A stretch of 64,000 bases of DNA, taken from contig NC_018656.1 of NCBI RefSeq assembly GCF_000299395.1, forward strand, positions 62,001 to 126,000, read 5' to 3'. This document shows positions 41,149 to 51,283 of the stretch, piece after piece. Each line of letters begins with the position of its first letter. Position 1 is the first letter of the stretch. The position numbers and the translations under genes are program-made. This stretch comes from Candidatus Nitrosopumilus sediminis. Its GTDB lineage: Archaea > Thermoproteota > Nitrososphaeria > Nitrososphaerales > Nitrosopumilaceae. The notes below the pieces were generated by a model. It searched no databases. It was given only the letters and a program-made list of their open reading frames with translations, and was not told the DNA's origin.

Positions 41149-41984
41149 AATCATTAATGATTCAGGGTACATCATCTGGTGCAGGTAAAACAACATTAGT
41201 AGCCGCACTTTGCAGAATTTTTTCTGATAAAGGTTACACTGTAGCTCCATTCAAATCTCAAAATATGTCAAATTTTGCATATATTACGCCTGAATTTGAG
41301 ATATCCCGTGCTCAAGCAATTCAGGCTATTGGTGCAAGATGTAAAATCACCACTGATCTGAATCCAATTTTGCTTAAACCTATGGGAAATTACGATAGTA
41401 TTGTGTATCTTAATGGAAAACGATACAAGAAAATGCATGCAAAAGAGTATTATGAAGAATTTGTAAATAGTGAAGGAATTCGTATGGCCACAAAATCGTT
41501 AAAAACATTACAAAAAAATTTTGATTTGGTTATTTTGGAGGGTGCTGGCTCTCCAGCTGAAATAAATCTACAAAAATTTGATATTGCAAATATGAAAATT
41601 GCACAAAAGGCTAATGCCTCTGTGTTATTAGTTTCAGATGTTGATAAGGGAGGTGCTTTTGCAAGTCTTGTTGGGACAATGGCTTTGATTGAAAAAAAAT
41701 ATCAAAAATTAGTCAAAGGTTTTATTTTTAACAAATTCCGAGGAGATTTAGATGTACTAAAACCAGGATTCCAAAAACTTAAAAAAATTACCAAGAAACC
41801 TGTTCTAGGAACAATTCCTTTGATGATTCTGGACTTACCCGAGGAAGATTCTCTTAATGCTAATCCTAAAGAGATTTTGTGGACTAAAAAAAACATTTCA
41901 AAAATTGATAATGAACTAGATAAATTAGCAAAAACTGTCAAATCAAACATTGCAATTAAAGATATTGAGAAAATGCTACAATGA
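41145..41984 (+). CDS. cobQ: Cobyric acid synthase ATPase domain, lacking glutaminase domain
   Basis: 279 aa. P-loop GTSSGAGKTTLVAALC at the N-terminus, then KSQNMSNFAY, SRAQAIQAIGARC, LNPILLKPMGN and LEGAGSPAEINL, which are the CobQ/CbiP ATPase landmarks. The usual LPEEDS segment appears near residue 240, after which CobQ normally continues for about 240 residues of class I amidotransferase with a catalytic Cys; here only about 40 residues follow. Ammonia must come from elsewhere if the enzyme is active. It overlaps its neighbours by 4 bp (ATGA) on both sides. Confidence 0.75.
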   Translation: MKSLMIQGTSSGAGKTTLVAALCRIFSDKGYTVAPFKSQNMSNFAYITPEFEISRAQAIQAIGARCKITTDLNPILLKPMGNYDSIVYLNGKRYKKMHAKEYYEEFVNSEGIRMATKSLKTLQKNFDLVILEGAGSPAEINLQKFDIANMKIAQKANASVLLVSDVDKGGAFASLVGTMALIEKKYQKLVKGFIFNKFRGDLDVLKPGFQKLKKITKKPVLGTIPLMILDLPEEDSLNANPKEILWTKKNISKIDNELDKLAKTVKSNIAIKDIEKMLQ

Positions 41985-42952
41985 TCATTGAATCTCTATT
42001 AATAATTGGCATTGCTCTTTTACTTGATTTCAAGTTTGGTGATCCTAAAAATAAATATCATCCCACGGCTTGGATTGGTTCTTTTCTTGCAAAACTCATC
42101 CCAATTACAAAAAATAAAAATTCTACCATAGAAAAATTTGGAGGAGCCTGTGTTGTAATAATTACTTTGTTCATGGTAATTTTACTACTTTTAGCATTGA
42201 ATATTGGAATTTCTTTAATTACGGTTGACTATGTCTCGTTAATCGTTTCTGTAATAGTTGGTGCATTATTATTAAAAAGTACAATTGCCATTCATGGAAT
42301 GGAAAAACATGCAAGATCTGTAATTGAATCCATTGATGAGAAAAACCTCGATATGGCTAGAAACAATCTATCAATGATTGTAAAAAGAAATACCACTAAT
42401 CTGGACAAAGATCACATACTTTCAGGCGTGCTTGAAAGTATTAGTGAAAATACAGTTGATGGAATAACAGGACCTATGTTTTATTATGCTCTTTTTGGAT
42501 TACCTGGAGCATTTGCATATCGTGTAATAAACACTGCAGATTCGATGATTGGATACAAGACTGATATTTTCAAAAATGTTGGGTGGTTTGCAGCAACCTG
42601 TGACAGTATTTTAAATTACATTCCATCTCGACTCACAGGACTAATCATGATCATCTCTGCTGCTATTTTGCAAAACAATTGGAAAGAATCATACAAAATA
42701 ATGATTAGAGATGGCAAAAAGACTGAAAGTCCTAATGCTGGATATCCTATGGCTGCATTAGCAGGAGCATTAGAAACAAAATTTGAAAAAATTAATCATT
42801 ACAAATTAGGTGATGGTGAAACTATGCTGACAAAAGAACATGTCCATTCTGCAATTGCAATTATGAAGCTGACATCATTACTTTTCTTTGGAATAATAAC
42901 TATTCCAATAATATGCGTTCTGACATTACTTGGATGGTGGGTACATGCTTAA
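41981..42952 (+). CDS. cbiB: Adenosylcobinamide-phosphate synthase
   Basis: 323 aa integral membrane protein with a family-typical start (LLDFKFGDPKNKYHPTAWIG), a central RNTTNLDKDHILSGVLESISENTVDG block and YRVINTADSMIGYK. Joins aminopropanol (or its phosphate) to adenosylcobyric acid. Co-transcribed: overlaps cobQ by 4 bp and cobS by 8 bp. Confidence 0.9.
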   Translation: MIIESLLIIGIALLLDFKFGDPKNKYHPTAWIGSFLAKLIPITKNKNSTIEKFGGACVVIITLFMVILLLLALNIGISLITVDYVSLIVSVIVGALLLKSTIAIHGMEKHARSVIESIDEKNLDMARNNLSMIVKRNTTNLDKDHILSGVLESISENTVDGITGPMFYYALFGLPGAFAYRVINTADSMIGYKTDIFKNVGWFAATCDSILNYIPSRLTGLIMIISAAILQNNWKESYKIMIRDGKKTESPNAGYPMAALAGALETKFEKINHYKLGDGETMLTKEHVHSAIAIMKLTSLLFFGIITIPIICVLTLLGWWVHA

Positions 42953-43670
42953 AGAAATTGGATCTGTTTTTTCATTTTTAACAATTTTTCCATCATCAAA
43001 TGCTACTTTAGATAACATTGCAAAATACATGTTTATGTTTCCCATTGTTGGAATCGCAATTGGACTTTTAGTTGGTTCATTAGGTTTTGGTTTATCTTTT
43101 TTCTTAGATCCTCTGTTAGTTAGTCTACTAGTTGTTGCTTCTCTAGCAATTGTTACTGGACTACATCATGCAGATGGCCTAGCTGATTTTGCAGATGGGC
43201 TCATGGTAAAAGGCACAAAAGATAAAAAACTAAAAGCTATGAAAGATCTTTCTACTGGGTCTGCAGGAATTGTTACGATTGTTTTATATCTGATTGGATT
43301 GATTATTACTATTTCTCTTACTAGTGGATTTGATTTGTTTAAGGCAATCTTGATTAGTGAAATATTGGCAAAATTTTCAATGGTGATGATGGCCAGTTTA
43401 GGTAAATCGGCATCATTAGGCTCAAATTCACCCTTTGTTGAATTCATGAAGGATAAGAAAAAACTTGCAGCAGCATTTTTGATAATGTTGATTCCTGTTA
43501 TTGTGATTGGTGAAACAACCGGATTGGTAATGCTTGGCGTGACTGTTACATTAACTTTATTTCTTTTAGCTCTTTCTACTCGTAGTTTTGGTGGAATTAC
43601 AGGTGATGTACTTGGTGCAACAAATGAATTTACACGATTAGCTTCATTGATGGTATTTGTTTCAATATGA
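42945..43670 (+). CDS. cobS: Adenosylcobinamide-GDP ribazoletransferase (cobalamin synthase)
   Basis: 241 aa from ATG 42945; a TTG at 42930 would add five residues. Six or seven membrane helices. Family signature HHADGLADFADGLMVKGTKDKK with the conserved acidic residues, then MKDLSTGSAGIV. It joins alpha-ribazole to activated cobinamide in the membrane, completing the lower loop of B12. Overlaps cbiB by 8 bp and cobY by 4 bp. Confidence 0.9.
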   Translation: MLKEIGSVFSFLTIFPSSNATLDNIAKYMFMFPIVGIAIGLLVGSLGFGLSFFLDPLLVSLLVVASLAIVTGLHHADGLADFADGLMVKGTKDKKLKAMKDLSTGSAGIVTIVLYLIGLIITISLTSGFDLFKAILISEILAKFSMVMMASLGKSASLGSNSPFVEFMKDKKKLAAAFLIMLIPVIVIGETTGLVMLGVTVTLTLFLLALSTRSFGGITGDVLGATNEFTRLASLMVFVSI

Positions 43671-44251
43671 TTGGTATTGTTATGGCTGGTGGAAAAGGCA
43701 CTAGGATGAATTTAGATAATGAAAAATTATTACTTGAATATAAAAAACCTATAATCCTTCATGTAGTTGATTCATTAAAAAATTCAAATTCATTTTCAAA
43801 AATATTGGCTATTACTAGTTGCAATTCTCCTAAAACAAAAAAATTCCTTGAAAAAAATAATGTAGAAACTTTTGATACTCCTGGAATTGGTTATGTGGAG
43901 GATCTTAATTTGGTATTAAAAACTATTCATGATAAAGTCTTAGTTACATCCGGTGATTTACCATTACTGGATAAAGAAATCATTCAACACATTATCAATA
44001 AATTTGATCCTAAAAAAATTTGGACTAGCATTCTTGTTACAAATGAATTTTTAACTTCCCTTGGTCTTGAATCTGATTACTCAGTTATTTTTGATGGTAA
44101 AAAATGTCATTATACTGGAATTTCTTTGGTAAATTCAGAAAAGATTTCTTCACTAGAAGATTTGGTTGAAAATTATATTGTTATTGATGATAAGAGGATT
44201 GCTTTTAATTTAAATTCAAAACAAGATTATGATTTACTCAGCACTACCTGA
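43667..44251 (+). CDS. cobY: GTP:adenosylcobinamide-phosphate guanylyltransferase (archaeal CobY)
   Basis: 194 aa. Nucleotidyltransferase loop GIVMAGGKGTRMN at the N-terminus, substrate lysine region EKLLLEYKKPII and metal-binding VTSGDLPLLD. Archaea use CobY in place of bacterial CobU (established). It closes the cobalamin operon. Its 3' end overlaps the convergent eS27 gene by 18 bp. Confidence 0.88.
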   Translation: MIGIVMAGGKGTRMNLDNEKLLLEYKKPIILHVVDSLKNSNSFSKILAITSCNSPKTKKFLEKNNVETFDTPGIGYVEDLNLVLKTIHDKVLVTSGDLPLLDKEIIQHIINKFDPKKIWTSILVTNEFLTSLGLESDYSVIFDGKKCHYTGISLVNSEKISSLEDLVENYIVIDDKRIAFNLNSKQDYDLLSTT

Positions 44252-44431
44252 AATCTTTCCATTTATTTGAGCCTTTGATCCTGTTGGCTCTGAAATAGTA
44301 TTTCCACAGGAATTACATGCTATTTGGGTTGATGCGTGAGAATAAATTATTTGTAATTCACCGCATTCATTACAATTAACTTTTTGAAACTTACTTGAAG
44401 GCTTTGGAATTTCAACGTGATCTTTTTTCAT
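44234..44431 (-). CDS. rps27e: Ribosomal protein eS27
   Basis: 65 aa. Zinc ribbon with cysteines in VNCNECGELQII and IACNSCGNTISEP, the small-subunit protein eS27. Overlaps the eL42 gene upstream by 4 bp (ATGA), the usual archaeal eL42-eS27 pair. Confidence 0.93.
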   Translation of the reverse strand: MKKDHVEIPKPSSKFQKVNCNECGELQIIYSHASTQIACNSCGNTISEPTGSKAQINGKISGSAE

Positions 44432-44709
44432 GCTGCAACCAACTCAAATTTCTTAATTCTAACACCTTTTTTATTGTATTTCTTTTTGCATACAGTACAA
44501 GTCATAAGTGGAGTAACTTTCTTTGTAACTTTAGCTGGTTTTGCTAATTTTGGGAATTTTTGTCCACCATATCCCTGTTTACGCTCTGCGTGTCTACGTT
44601 CACCCCTAGCAGAACCTCGTCTTTTTCCAGCCTTGTAAATGGAGACTTTTTGTTCAGTATGTGTTTTGCATTTTGCACAGTACTTTCGAATCACCTTAGG
44701 GATGTTCAT
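44428..44709 (-). CDS. rpl44e: Ribosomal protein eL42 (L44e)
   Basis: 93 aa. Start MNIPKVIRKYCAKCKTHTEQ, basic GSARGERRHAERKQGYGGQ centre, and a second cysteine pair in TCTVCKKKY give the zinc-binding eL42 of the 50S E site. Leads the two-gene ribosomal operon. Confidence 0.95.
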   Translation of the reverse strand: MNIPKVIRKYCAKCKTHTEQKVSIYKAGKRRGSARGERRHAERKQGYGGQKFPKLAKPAKVTKKVTPLMTCTVCKKKYNKKGVRIKKFELVAA

Positions 44710-44779
44710 ATCAACAAAACCTCTTAATCCGTAATTTAAGCATTGAATCTATAATAGGCGCAAAACCCAATACAAAGAC

Positions 44780-46543
44780 GTGACTTCGAGCCTAGCAAAT
44801 TCGATCTCTAATCTTAATTCAGTAGCAATGGGTGACAAGAAAGCCGATCTAGTTTTAAAAAATTGCAATTTGTTATCAGTCTACACTAGAGAAATTATTT
44901 CAAATATTCAGATTGCAATTGTTAAAGAAAGAATTGCATATGTTGGTCCAGATGCGTCACATACAGTTGGTCCAAAAACTATTGTAATTGATGTAAAAGG
45001 AAAATATGTTGGTCCTGGTTTTGCAGATCCTCATTTACATATTGATCAATTCGTATTGCCGTCTGAATTTGCAAAAAAGGCTTTACTTTGTGGTGTCACA
45101 TCTTTATTTTCTGATCCAATTGATATTGTTAGTGTTGCAGGATATCGTGGTTTTCAAGAATTTCTTAAACTTGGAGAAAATCTTCCAATTCGAATCTTCC
45201 AAGTGGTTCCAGGAGGTTTACCTGTAGATAAAAAATTTAGTAGTAGTAAATCATTAACTTTGTCACAAGAAAAATCTGCAATAAAACATCCTCATGTTCT
45301 TGGAATGGGAGAAGTTTTTTCATGGACTAAAGTTACACTGCGTGAACCAAAAACAATGAAATCACTTTCAACAATGCTTGAGTGTGATTGCATAATTAAT
45401 GGACATACTGCTGGTGCAAGTGAAAAAAAACTTAACGCATATGTTTCATCTGGTGTACTATCTTGTCATGAGCCAATCAATTTTGATCAAGTTTTAGAAA
45501 GATTGCGCCTTGGAATGTGGATAATGATTAGAGAGGGCTCCATTAGACGTGATTTGAAAGAAATAATTCCACGGGTTTTATCTCATGGAACATACCAAAA
45601 TCGCTTAATGTTTTGTTCTGATGGTCTTGATCCACTTGATATTTCTAAATTTGGACACATAGACCATTGTATACGTGAATCAGTCAAACTTGGTCTGAAG
45701 CCTATAGATGCAATTACGATGGCGTCAAAGAACAATTTTGATTATTACAATATGGCAAAAGATCTTGGTGGTATAGCACCTGGAAAATTAGCAGATATTC
45801 TAATTTTTGATGACATGAAATCATTCAAACCAAACAAAGTCTTTGTTGGTGGAAAACTTGTAGTATCCAATGGACAAATTGTTACTCCTATCAAAAAGAA
45901 AATTATTCCTACATGGATTAAAAATACTGTTAAACTAAAAAATTTCTCAAAAAATGATTTTCTGATAAAATCAAAGAAAAAAGATGTTGTTGCAAATACC
46001 ATCTACATGCAAACTGAAATAATTACAAAGATTGGTTCGGCTGAACTTCATTCTAAAGATGGCTATGTATCTGCTTCTTTAGATTCTGATATATGGAAAG
46101 TTGCGGCCTTTGATAGAATACATGGAAAAAATAAACACGCGATTGGTTTTCTTGAAAATTTTGAGGCAGATATAGGAGCTTTTGCTTCAACTTGGAGTTT
46201 TCATGAAAATGATATGATTGTCATTGGTTCAAATGATTCTGATATGGCTGTTGCCTCTAACTATCTAATCAAGAATCAAGGCGGTTTAGTTGCAGTCAAA
46301 TCTGGAAAAATTCTTGCATCTTTACCATTACAACTTGGAGGAATTATTTCCACTGATTCATTTGAAAATGTCTCTTCTAGTTTTGAAAAAATCAACAATG
46401 TAATTGTAGATTCAGGTTCTAAATTTTCTAGACCTCATTTGATTCCTTTATTCTTGCCTTTTCTTGCTCTACCATCGGTTAGAATTCTTTCTGGTGGTAT
46501 TGTTGATGTGAAAAAACGAAGCTACATTTTACCGATCAACTAA
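44780..46543 (+). CDS. ade: Adenine deaminase
   Basis: 587 aa from GTG 44780. An amidohydrolase: metal-binding GFADPHLHIDQF, VTSLFSDPIDIV, the EVFSW catalytic segment, NGHTAGAS and the late CSDGLDP. The last 200 residues form the C-terminal domain specific to adenine deaminases (GSNDSDMAVASNYLIKNQGG). It turns adenine into hypoxanthine and ammonia in purine salvage, feeding the IMP-to-GMP route encoded at 49.7-55 kb. Confidence 0.88.
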   Translation: MTSSLANSISNLNSVAMGDKKADLVLKNCNLLSVYTREIISNIQIAIVKERIAYVGPDASHTVGPKTIVIDVKGKYVGPGFADPHLHIDQFVLPSEFAKKALLCGVTSLFSDPIDIVSVAGYRGFQEFLKLGENLPIRIFQVVPGGLPVDKKFSSSKSLTLSQEKSAIKHPHVLGMGEVFSWTKVTLREPKTMKSLSTMLECDCIINGHTAGASEKKLNAYVSSGVLSCHEPINFDQVLERLRLGMWIMIREGSIRRDLKEIIPRVLSHGTYQNRLMFCSDGLDPLDISKFGHIDHCIRESVKLGLKPIDAITMASKNNFDYYNMAKDLGGIAPGKLADILIFDDMKSFKPNKVFVGGKLVVSNGQIVTPIKKKIIPTWIKNTVKLKNFSKNDFLIKSKKKDVVANTIYMQTEIITKIGSAELHSKDGYVSASLDSDIWKVAAFDRIHGKNKHAIGFLENFEADIGAFASTWSFHENDMIVIGSNDSDMAVASNYLIKNQGGLVAVKSGKILASLPLQLGGIISTDSFENVSSSFEKINNVIVDSGSKFSRPHLIPLFLPFLALPSVRILSGGIVDVKKRSYILPIN

Positions 46544-46587
46544 GTAATGTTAAAAAGGGGGATTTAGTGGATTGAAGCTGAATCTAA

Positions 46588-48213
46588 ATGGCATCAATTC
46601 AACAAGGACCAAATGGACCTGTTTTAGTTCTCAAAGAGAGTGCATTACAGCAAAAAGGTAAAGATGCTCAACAAAACAATATTGCTGCAGCAAAATTGGT
46701 TGCACAATTAGTTAGAAGTAGTCTCGGACCTAGAGGCCTTGATAAAATGTTAGTTGATTCCTTAGGTGATGTAACTATTACAAATGATGGTGCCACAATT
46801 TTGAAAGAAATTGATGTTCAACATCCAGCAGCCAAAATGATGGTTGAAATTTCTAAAACTGTTGATAACGAAGTAGGTGATGGTACAACTTCTTCTGTAA
46901 TTTTTGGAGGTGCATTATTAGCAAAAGCTGAAGATCTTCTCAAAAAAGATGTACATTCTTCAACAATTATTGATGGATACCAAGCCGCTGCAGATAAGAC
47001 CCTTGAAATTTTTTCTGACTTGGCAAAGAAAATCCAACCTGATGATAAGGCATCCCTTCTAAAAATTGCTACAACAAGTATGCAATCAAAATTAATTTCT
47101 GAAGATAGCTCATTACTTTCTAAAATTATAGTCGATGCAATTCTTAGTATTGCAATAAAGAAAGGCGATTCTTATTCTGTTGACCTTGAAAATATCAAAA
47201 TAGAAAAGAAATCTGGCGGTTCAATTGATGATACCCAAATTATCAAAGGAATTGTTTTAGATAAAGAAATTGTTCATAGTGGAATGCCTACAAGAATCGA
47301 GAATGCAAAAATTGCATTACTTAACTCAGCATTAGAAATAGAAAAAACAGAACTAAGTTCAGAAATTAGAATTACTGACCCAACACAAATGCAGATGTTC
47401 TTAGAGGAAGAAAATAGAATGTTAAAGTCCATGGTTGACAAGTTGCATGATGTTGGAGTTAACGTATTAATTTGTCAAAAGGGAATTGATGATATTTCAC
47501 AACACTATCTTGCAAAATATGGCATTATGGCAGTACGTCGTGTCAAAGAAAGTGATATGATTAAACTTTCTAAAGCAACAGGCGGACGTGTAATTAGTAA
47601 TCTTGATGATCTTTCAGAGAATGATCTTGGGACTGCAGATTTGGCTCATCAAAAGAAAGTTGAATCTGACAAATGGGTCTTCATTGAAGGATGTAAACAT
47701 CCACAATCTGTTACAATGTTAATTCGCGGTGGAACTCAAAGAGTAATCGATGAAGTTGATCGTTCAATACATGATTCTTTAATGGTCGTAAAAGACGTTA
47801 TCGAAACACCAGCAATTGTTGCTGGCGGCGGTGCCCCTGAAGCATTTGCAGCTTCATTACTCAAAGATTGGGCTGATAATTTTGATGGAAGAGAACAACT
47901 TGCAATCAAAAAATATGCAGAAGCATTAGAAACAATTCCACTTACTATTGCTGAGAATGCTGGAATGGATCCTATTGATACTATGGCTAATCTTAGAGCA
48001 AAACAAAATCAAGGTCATAAATGGACTGGAATTGATGCTAGAAATATGAAGATTTCTGATATGATGGCAATTAATGTTATAGAACCAATTGTAGTTAAAG
48101 AACAAATTATCAAATCTGCAACTGAAGCTGCATGTATGATACTCAGAATTGATGATGTTATCTCTATATCTGGGGCTCCAGGCGGTGGCGGCGGCATGCC
48201 TCCAATGGGCTAA
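46588..48213 (+). CDS. Thermosome subunit (group II chaperonin)
   Basis: 541 aa. [37 protein letters not shown] and the GDGTTSSVI ATPase motif near residue 92 are typical CCT/thermosome; a GGGAPEAFA block follows near 410. The C-terminus is the usual Gly/Met tail ([10 protein letters not shown]), which projects into the cavity. Cytosolic ATP-driven folding of proteins. Thaumarchaea carry one or more paralogues; which one this is cannot be told. Confidence 0.95.
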   Translation: MASIQQGPNGPVLVLKESALQQKGKDAQQNNIAAAKLVAQLVRSSLGPRGLDKMLVDSLGDVTITNDGATILKEIDVQHPAAKMMVEISKTVDNEVGDGTTSSVIFGGALLAKAEDLLKKDVHSSTIIDGYQAAADKTLEIFSDLAKKIQPDDKASLLKIATTSMQSKLISEDSSLLSKIIVDAILSIAIKKGDSYSVDLENIKIEKKSGGSIDDTQIIKGIVLDKEIVHSGMPTRIENAKIALLNSALEIEKTELSSEIRITDPTQMQMFLEEENRMLKSMVDKLHDVGVNVLICQKGIDDISQHYLAKYGIMAVRRVKESDMIKLSKATGGRVISNLDDLSENDLGTADLAHQKKVESDKWVFIEGCKHPQSVTMLIRGGTQRVIDEVDRSIHDSLMVVKDVIETPAIVAGGGAPEAFAASLLKDWADNFDGREQLAIKKYAEALETIPLTIAENAGMDPIDTMANLRAKQNQGHKWTGIDARNMKISDMMAINVIEPIVVKEQIIKSATEAACMILRIDDVISISGAPGGGGGMPPMG

Positions 48214-48254
48214 AATTTTAGCTAAAGCTTAAGCGTTTTCCTTTTTGATATTCA

Positions 48255-49121
48255 TTGTTGTACAAACTTGGTGTTGATTTAGGTGGGACCAAAATTGAAG
48301 CCATTCTATTAGATGAAAACTTTGATGTCATCACAAGAAAAAGAATTTCCACCCCTCAAGATGACTATGAAAAGATTTTAGATTCAATTTCATCTTTGGT
48401 AAGAGAAATATCTGAAAATATATCTGATTTTTCATTAGGAATCTGTACTCCAGGAGCAATTTCAAAACAAACAGGATTAATCAAAAATAGTAATACTCAA
48501 TGCTTGATTGGAAAATCACTAAAAGATGATTTAGAAAACAAGCTCAGAAAAAAAATCTCTATGGAAAATGATGCTAATTGTTTTACAATGGCAGAAGCAA
48601 CATTAGGTGCTGCCATTGATTTTGATTTAGTTTTTGGTGTAATTATTGGCACTGGTGTGGGTGGTGGAATTGTAATTGATAAAAAACTATATCCTGGGCG
48701 GACAAATATTGGAGGCGAATGGGGGCATCATACATTACATCGTAATGGCAATCTTTGCTACTGCGGCAAAACTGGATGTGTTGAGACTTACATTAGCGGC
48801 CCTTCACTTGAAAATCAATGGACAAAATTAACTGGCAAATCTTCCTCTATACAAGAAATTCTTACTAATGTTGATAGTGAAATTGGAAAAAAATGGAAAG
48901 ATGAATTTATAGAAAATTTTGGATTTGGTCTTGCAAATGTCATTGACATTTTAGATCCTGATGCAATTGTTTTAGGTGGAGGTTTATCTAATATCGATTT
49001 TTTATACACTGAGGGAAAAGAATCAGTTTACAACAAAGTTTTTTCAGATTTAGTTGACACTCCAATTCTGAAAAATAAACTAGGTGATTCTGCAGGTGTT
49101 TTTGGTGCCTGTATGCTCTAA
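48255..49121 (+). CDS. ROK-family sugar kinase (glucokinase-like)
   Basis: 288 aa from TTG 48255, with a TATA-like GCTTAAGCG about 24 bp upstream. N-terminal ATP loop GVDLGGTKIEA, catalytic Asp in MENDANCFTMAE, the sugar-binding GEWGHH, and the ROK zinc motif CYCGKTGCVETYISG. Phosphorylates glucose or an amino-sugar such as N-acetylmannosamine; specificity not readable. Convergent with the DUF2024-like gene, 4 bp overlap. Confidence 0.85.
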   Translation: MLYKLGVDLGGTKIEAILLDENFDVITRKRISTPQDDYEKILDSISSLVREISENISDFSLGICTPGAISKQTGLIKNSNTQCLIGKSLKDDLENKLRKKISMENDANCFTMAEATLGAAIDFDLVFGVIIGTGVGGGIVIDKKLYPGRTNIGGEWGHHTLHRNGNLCYCGKTGCVETYISGPSLENQWTKLTGKSSSIQEILTNVDSEIGKKWKDEFIENFGFGLANVIDILDPDAIVLGGGLSNIDFLYTEGKESVYNKVFSDLVDTPILKNKLGDSAGVFGACML

Positions 49122-49378
49122 TTTGGACATCCTTCCATCTTTGAAATTGAATATCCATCTGTCATAATTTCAATTTCCATATCTTCTGGAACGGATTGTG
49201 TATGACAAAACTTACATTCTTCTGTAGTTACTATAGATGATTCTTCCCCAATTGATTTTAGCCATTCTTTTGCATATGAAATTGCTTTTTCTACGTCACT
49301 ATTGTCAGTAACTACATCAAAATGCATTGTATGACCATCTTTTGCTTTTACATATGTATCAAAAACATGAAAATCCAT
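49118..49378 (-). CDS. DUF2024-like small protein
   Basis: 86 aa from ATG 49378. The start MDFHVFDTYVKAKDGHTMHF and the helix KAISYAKEWLKSIG match the DUF2024 family. A C-x2-C (CKFC) near residue 60 and a final Cys may bind metal. Function of the family is not known. Confidence 0.65.
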   Translation of the reverse strand: MDFHVFDTYVKAKDGHTMHFDVVTDNSDVEKAISYAKEWLKSIGEESSIVTTEECKFCHTQSVPEDMEIEIMTDGYSISKMEGCPN

Positions 49379-49390
49379 ACTAATCACAAA

Positions 49391-49756
49391 TTATGAAGAA
49401 TATTGGTTTTTAATTGTTATAATTTTTTCTACTATTGAATTTACATCTATATCCAATTCTGTGCTGATTAAAATCAATCCTGCACCTCCAATAGGAATCG
49501 TTATCCTGTAAATTTTCTCATATTTTGCTAGTGCAAAAATTGGCTTTCCAATTTTATCTGCAGTTTTTTTCCTAGTTGACCATCGATAAACTGCTTGTGA
49601 TAAAGATATTTCAGTTTCTTCTTTTGTTAAATGACTCTTTAACCCTGGACGCATTTTCTCATAAAGTTCACCAAAATCATAAACTCCTACATATCGAATT
49701 TTTTTATCAGAATCTAATATCTGATCACACATTTTTTCATATTCCATTTTTATCAT
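49391..49756 (-). CDS. Conserved hypothetical thaumarchaeal protein
   Basis: 121 aa. Roadblock/profilin-like alternation: KIRYVGVYDFGELYEKMRPG, then ETEISLSQAVYRWSTRKKTADKIGKPIFALAKYEKIYRITIPI and a final amphipathic helix. This pattern, with HLTKEE and KIGKPIFA, recurs in small Nitrososphaerota proteins that may sense signals. Its start touches the guaA stop (1-bp overlap), so it is likely in the guaA transcript. Confidence 0.55.
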   Translation of the reverse strand: MIKMEYEKMCDQILDSDKKIRYVGVYDFGELYEKMRPGLKSHLTKEETEISLSQAVYRWSTRKKTADKIGKPIFALAKYEKIYRITIPIGGAGLILISTELDIDVNSIVEKIITIKNQYSS

Positions 49757-51279
49757 TATTGTGGTTCAATTGTTGCTGGTGGTTTACTTGATATTGTATA
49801 GGTGACCCACGTAACATCTTCAATCTCATTTGTTATTCTATTACTCATTTTTTCTAATAATCCATGTGGCAATCTTGTCCAATCTGCGGTCATTGCATCA
49901 ACTGAATCTACAACTCTAATCATTACAATATTTCCATATCTGCGTTCATCTCCAACAACTCCCACTGCCCTATCATCACCTACTGCTGCATATGCCTGCC
50001 ATACTTTTTCATACAAACCTGCTTCAATTAACTCCTCTTCGACTATTTTACTGGCTACTTTACAAATCTCTAGTTTTGTTGGAGTAACTTCTCCGATTAT
50101 CCTTACTGACAAACCTGGACCTGGAAATGGGTGTCTCATGAAAAGTTTTTCTGGAACTTGAAGAATTTTGGCAATTTTCCTTACTTCATCTTTATACAAG
50201 TCCCTTAATGGCTCTAAAATTTCTAAATTCAGCCATTCTGGTAGTCCTCCTACATTATGATGTGATTTTATTACTGCAGCGGGTCCTTTTGATACTCCAC
50301 TTTCAATCACATCTGGATACAATGTACCTTGAGCTAACCATTTGAATGGACCATTTCCTTTAGCAAATTCAGTAAATACCTGAATAAATTCTTCTCCAAC
50401 AATCATTCTTTTCTTTTCAGGATCTTCTACTCCTTTGAGTTTTCCAAGAAATGCATCTGCAGCATTTACTGCTGTAAAATCTACTTTGAAATTATCTTTG
50501 AACATTTCCTCAATCTCTTTTTCTTCATTCAATCGTAGCAAGCCGTTATCAACAAAAACACACTTTAGTCTATCTCCGATTGCTTTGTGAATAAGCAATG
50601 CAACTACTGTAGAATCTATGCCACCACTAACTCCACAAAGCACATTTCCATCGATTTTTGAGATTTTTTCAATAGCTGTATCGATAAAACCTTCCATGGT
50701 CCAATCTTGTTTGGCACCACAAACTTTCAAAACAAAATTTTTTAGAATTTCTGTACCTTGCTCTGTATGTACCACCTCAGGATGAAATTGAATTCCATAG
50801 ATTGATTTTTCTTTTAATGCAATTGCAGCTGCCTTTGCACTTTCAGTATGACCTATTACTTGGAAACCCTCTGGAATTTGCTCTGCCTCATCCCCATGAC
50901 TCATCCATGCTCTGATTGATTCACCAATTCCGTTTAGAAGGTCTTCATTACTATCGATTGTTAGTAATGATGAACCATATTCTTTGTTTGCCCTTTTTAC
51001 TTTTCCTCCATATTTGTTAACAATCAGTTGATGACCATAACAGATTCCAAGTAATGGTAAGTTCATATCAAAAATTTTATTTTCTGGAATAGGTGCATCT
51101 GAATTATAAACACTGGATGGGCCACCCGAAAAAATTATCCCTGTAGGATTTATTTTTTGTAATTCCTCATAACTGATATCATAAGGAACTAGTTCTGCAT
51201 AGACAGAAAACTCTCGAATTCTCCTACAGATTAAATGGCTATACTGTGATCCAAAATCTAAAACTACAATTTTATCCAT
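49756..51279 (-). CDS. guaA: GMP synthase (glutamine-hydrolysing)
   Basis: 507 aa, both halves fused. Class I amidotransferase with catalytic Cys in LGICYGHQL and His/Glu in YGIQFHPEVVHT; ATP-pyrophosphatase P-loop GVSGGIDSTVVALL; and a C-terminal dimerisation domain (ITNEIEDVTWVTYTISSKPPATIE). Many archaea split GuaA into two genes, so the fused form here is worth noting. It aminates XMP made by GuaB (53.5 kb). Confidence 0.95.
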   Translation of the reverse strand: MDKIVVLDFGSQYSHLICRRIREFSVYAELVPYDISYEELQKINPTGIIFSGGPSSVYNSDAPIPENKIFDMNLPLLGICYGHQLIVNKYGGKVKRANKEYGSSLLTIDSNEDLLNGIGESIRAWMSHGDEAEQIPEGFQVIGHTESAKAAAIALKEKSIYGIQFHPEVVHTEQGTEILKNFVLKVCGAKQDWTMEGFIDTAIEKISKIDGNVLCGVSGGIDSTVVALLIHKAIGDRLKCVFVDNGLLRLNEEKEIEEMFKDNFKVDFTAVNAADAFLGKLKGVEDPEKKRMIVGEEFIQVFTEFAKGNGPFKWLAQGTLYPDVIESGVSKGPAAVIKSHHNVGGLPEWLNLEILEPLRDLYKDEVRKIAKILQVPEKLFMRHPFPGPGLSVRIIGEVTPTKLEICKVASKIVEEELIEAGLYEKVWQAYAAVGDDRAVGVVGDERRYGNIVMIRVVDSVDAMTADWTRLPHGLLEKMSNRITNEIEDVTWVTYTISSKPPATIEPQ

Positions 51280-51283
51280 ACTA

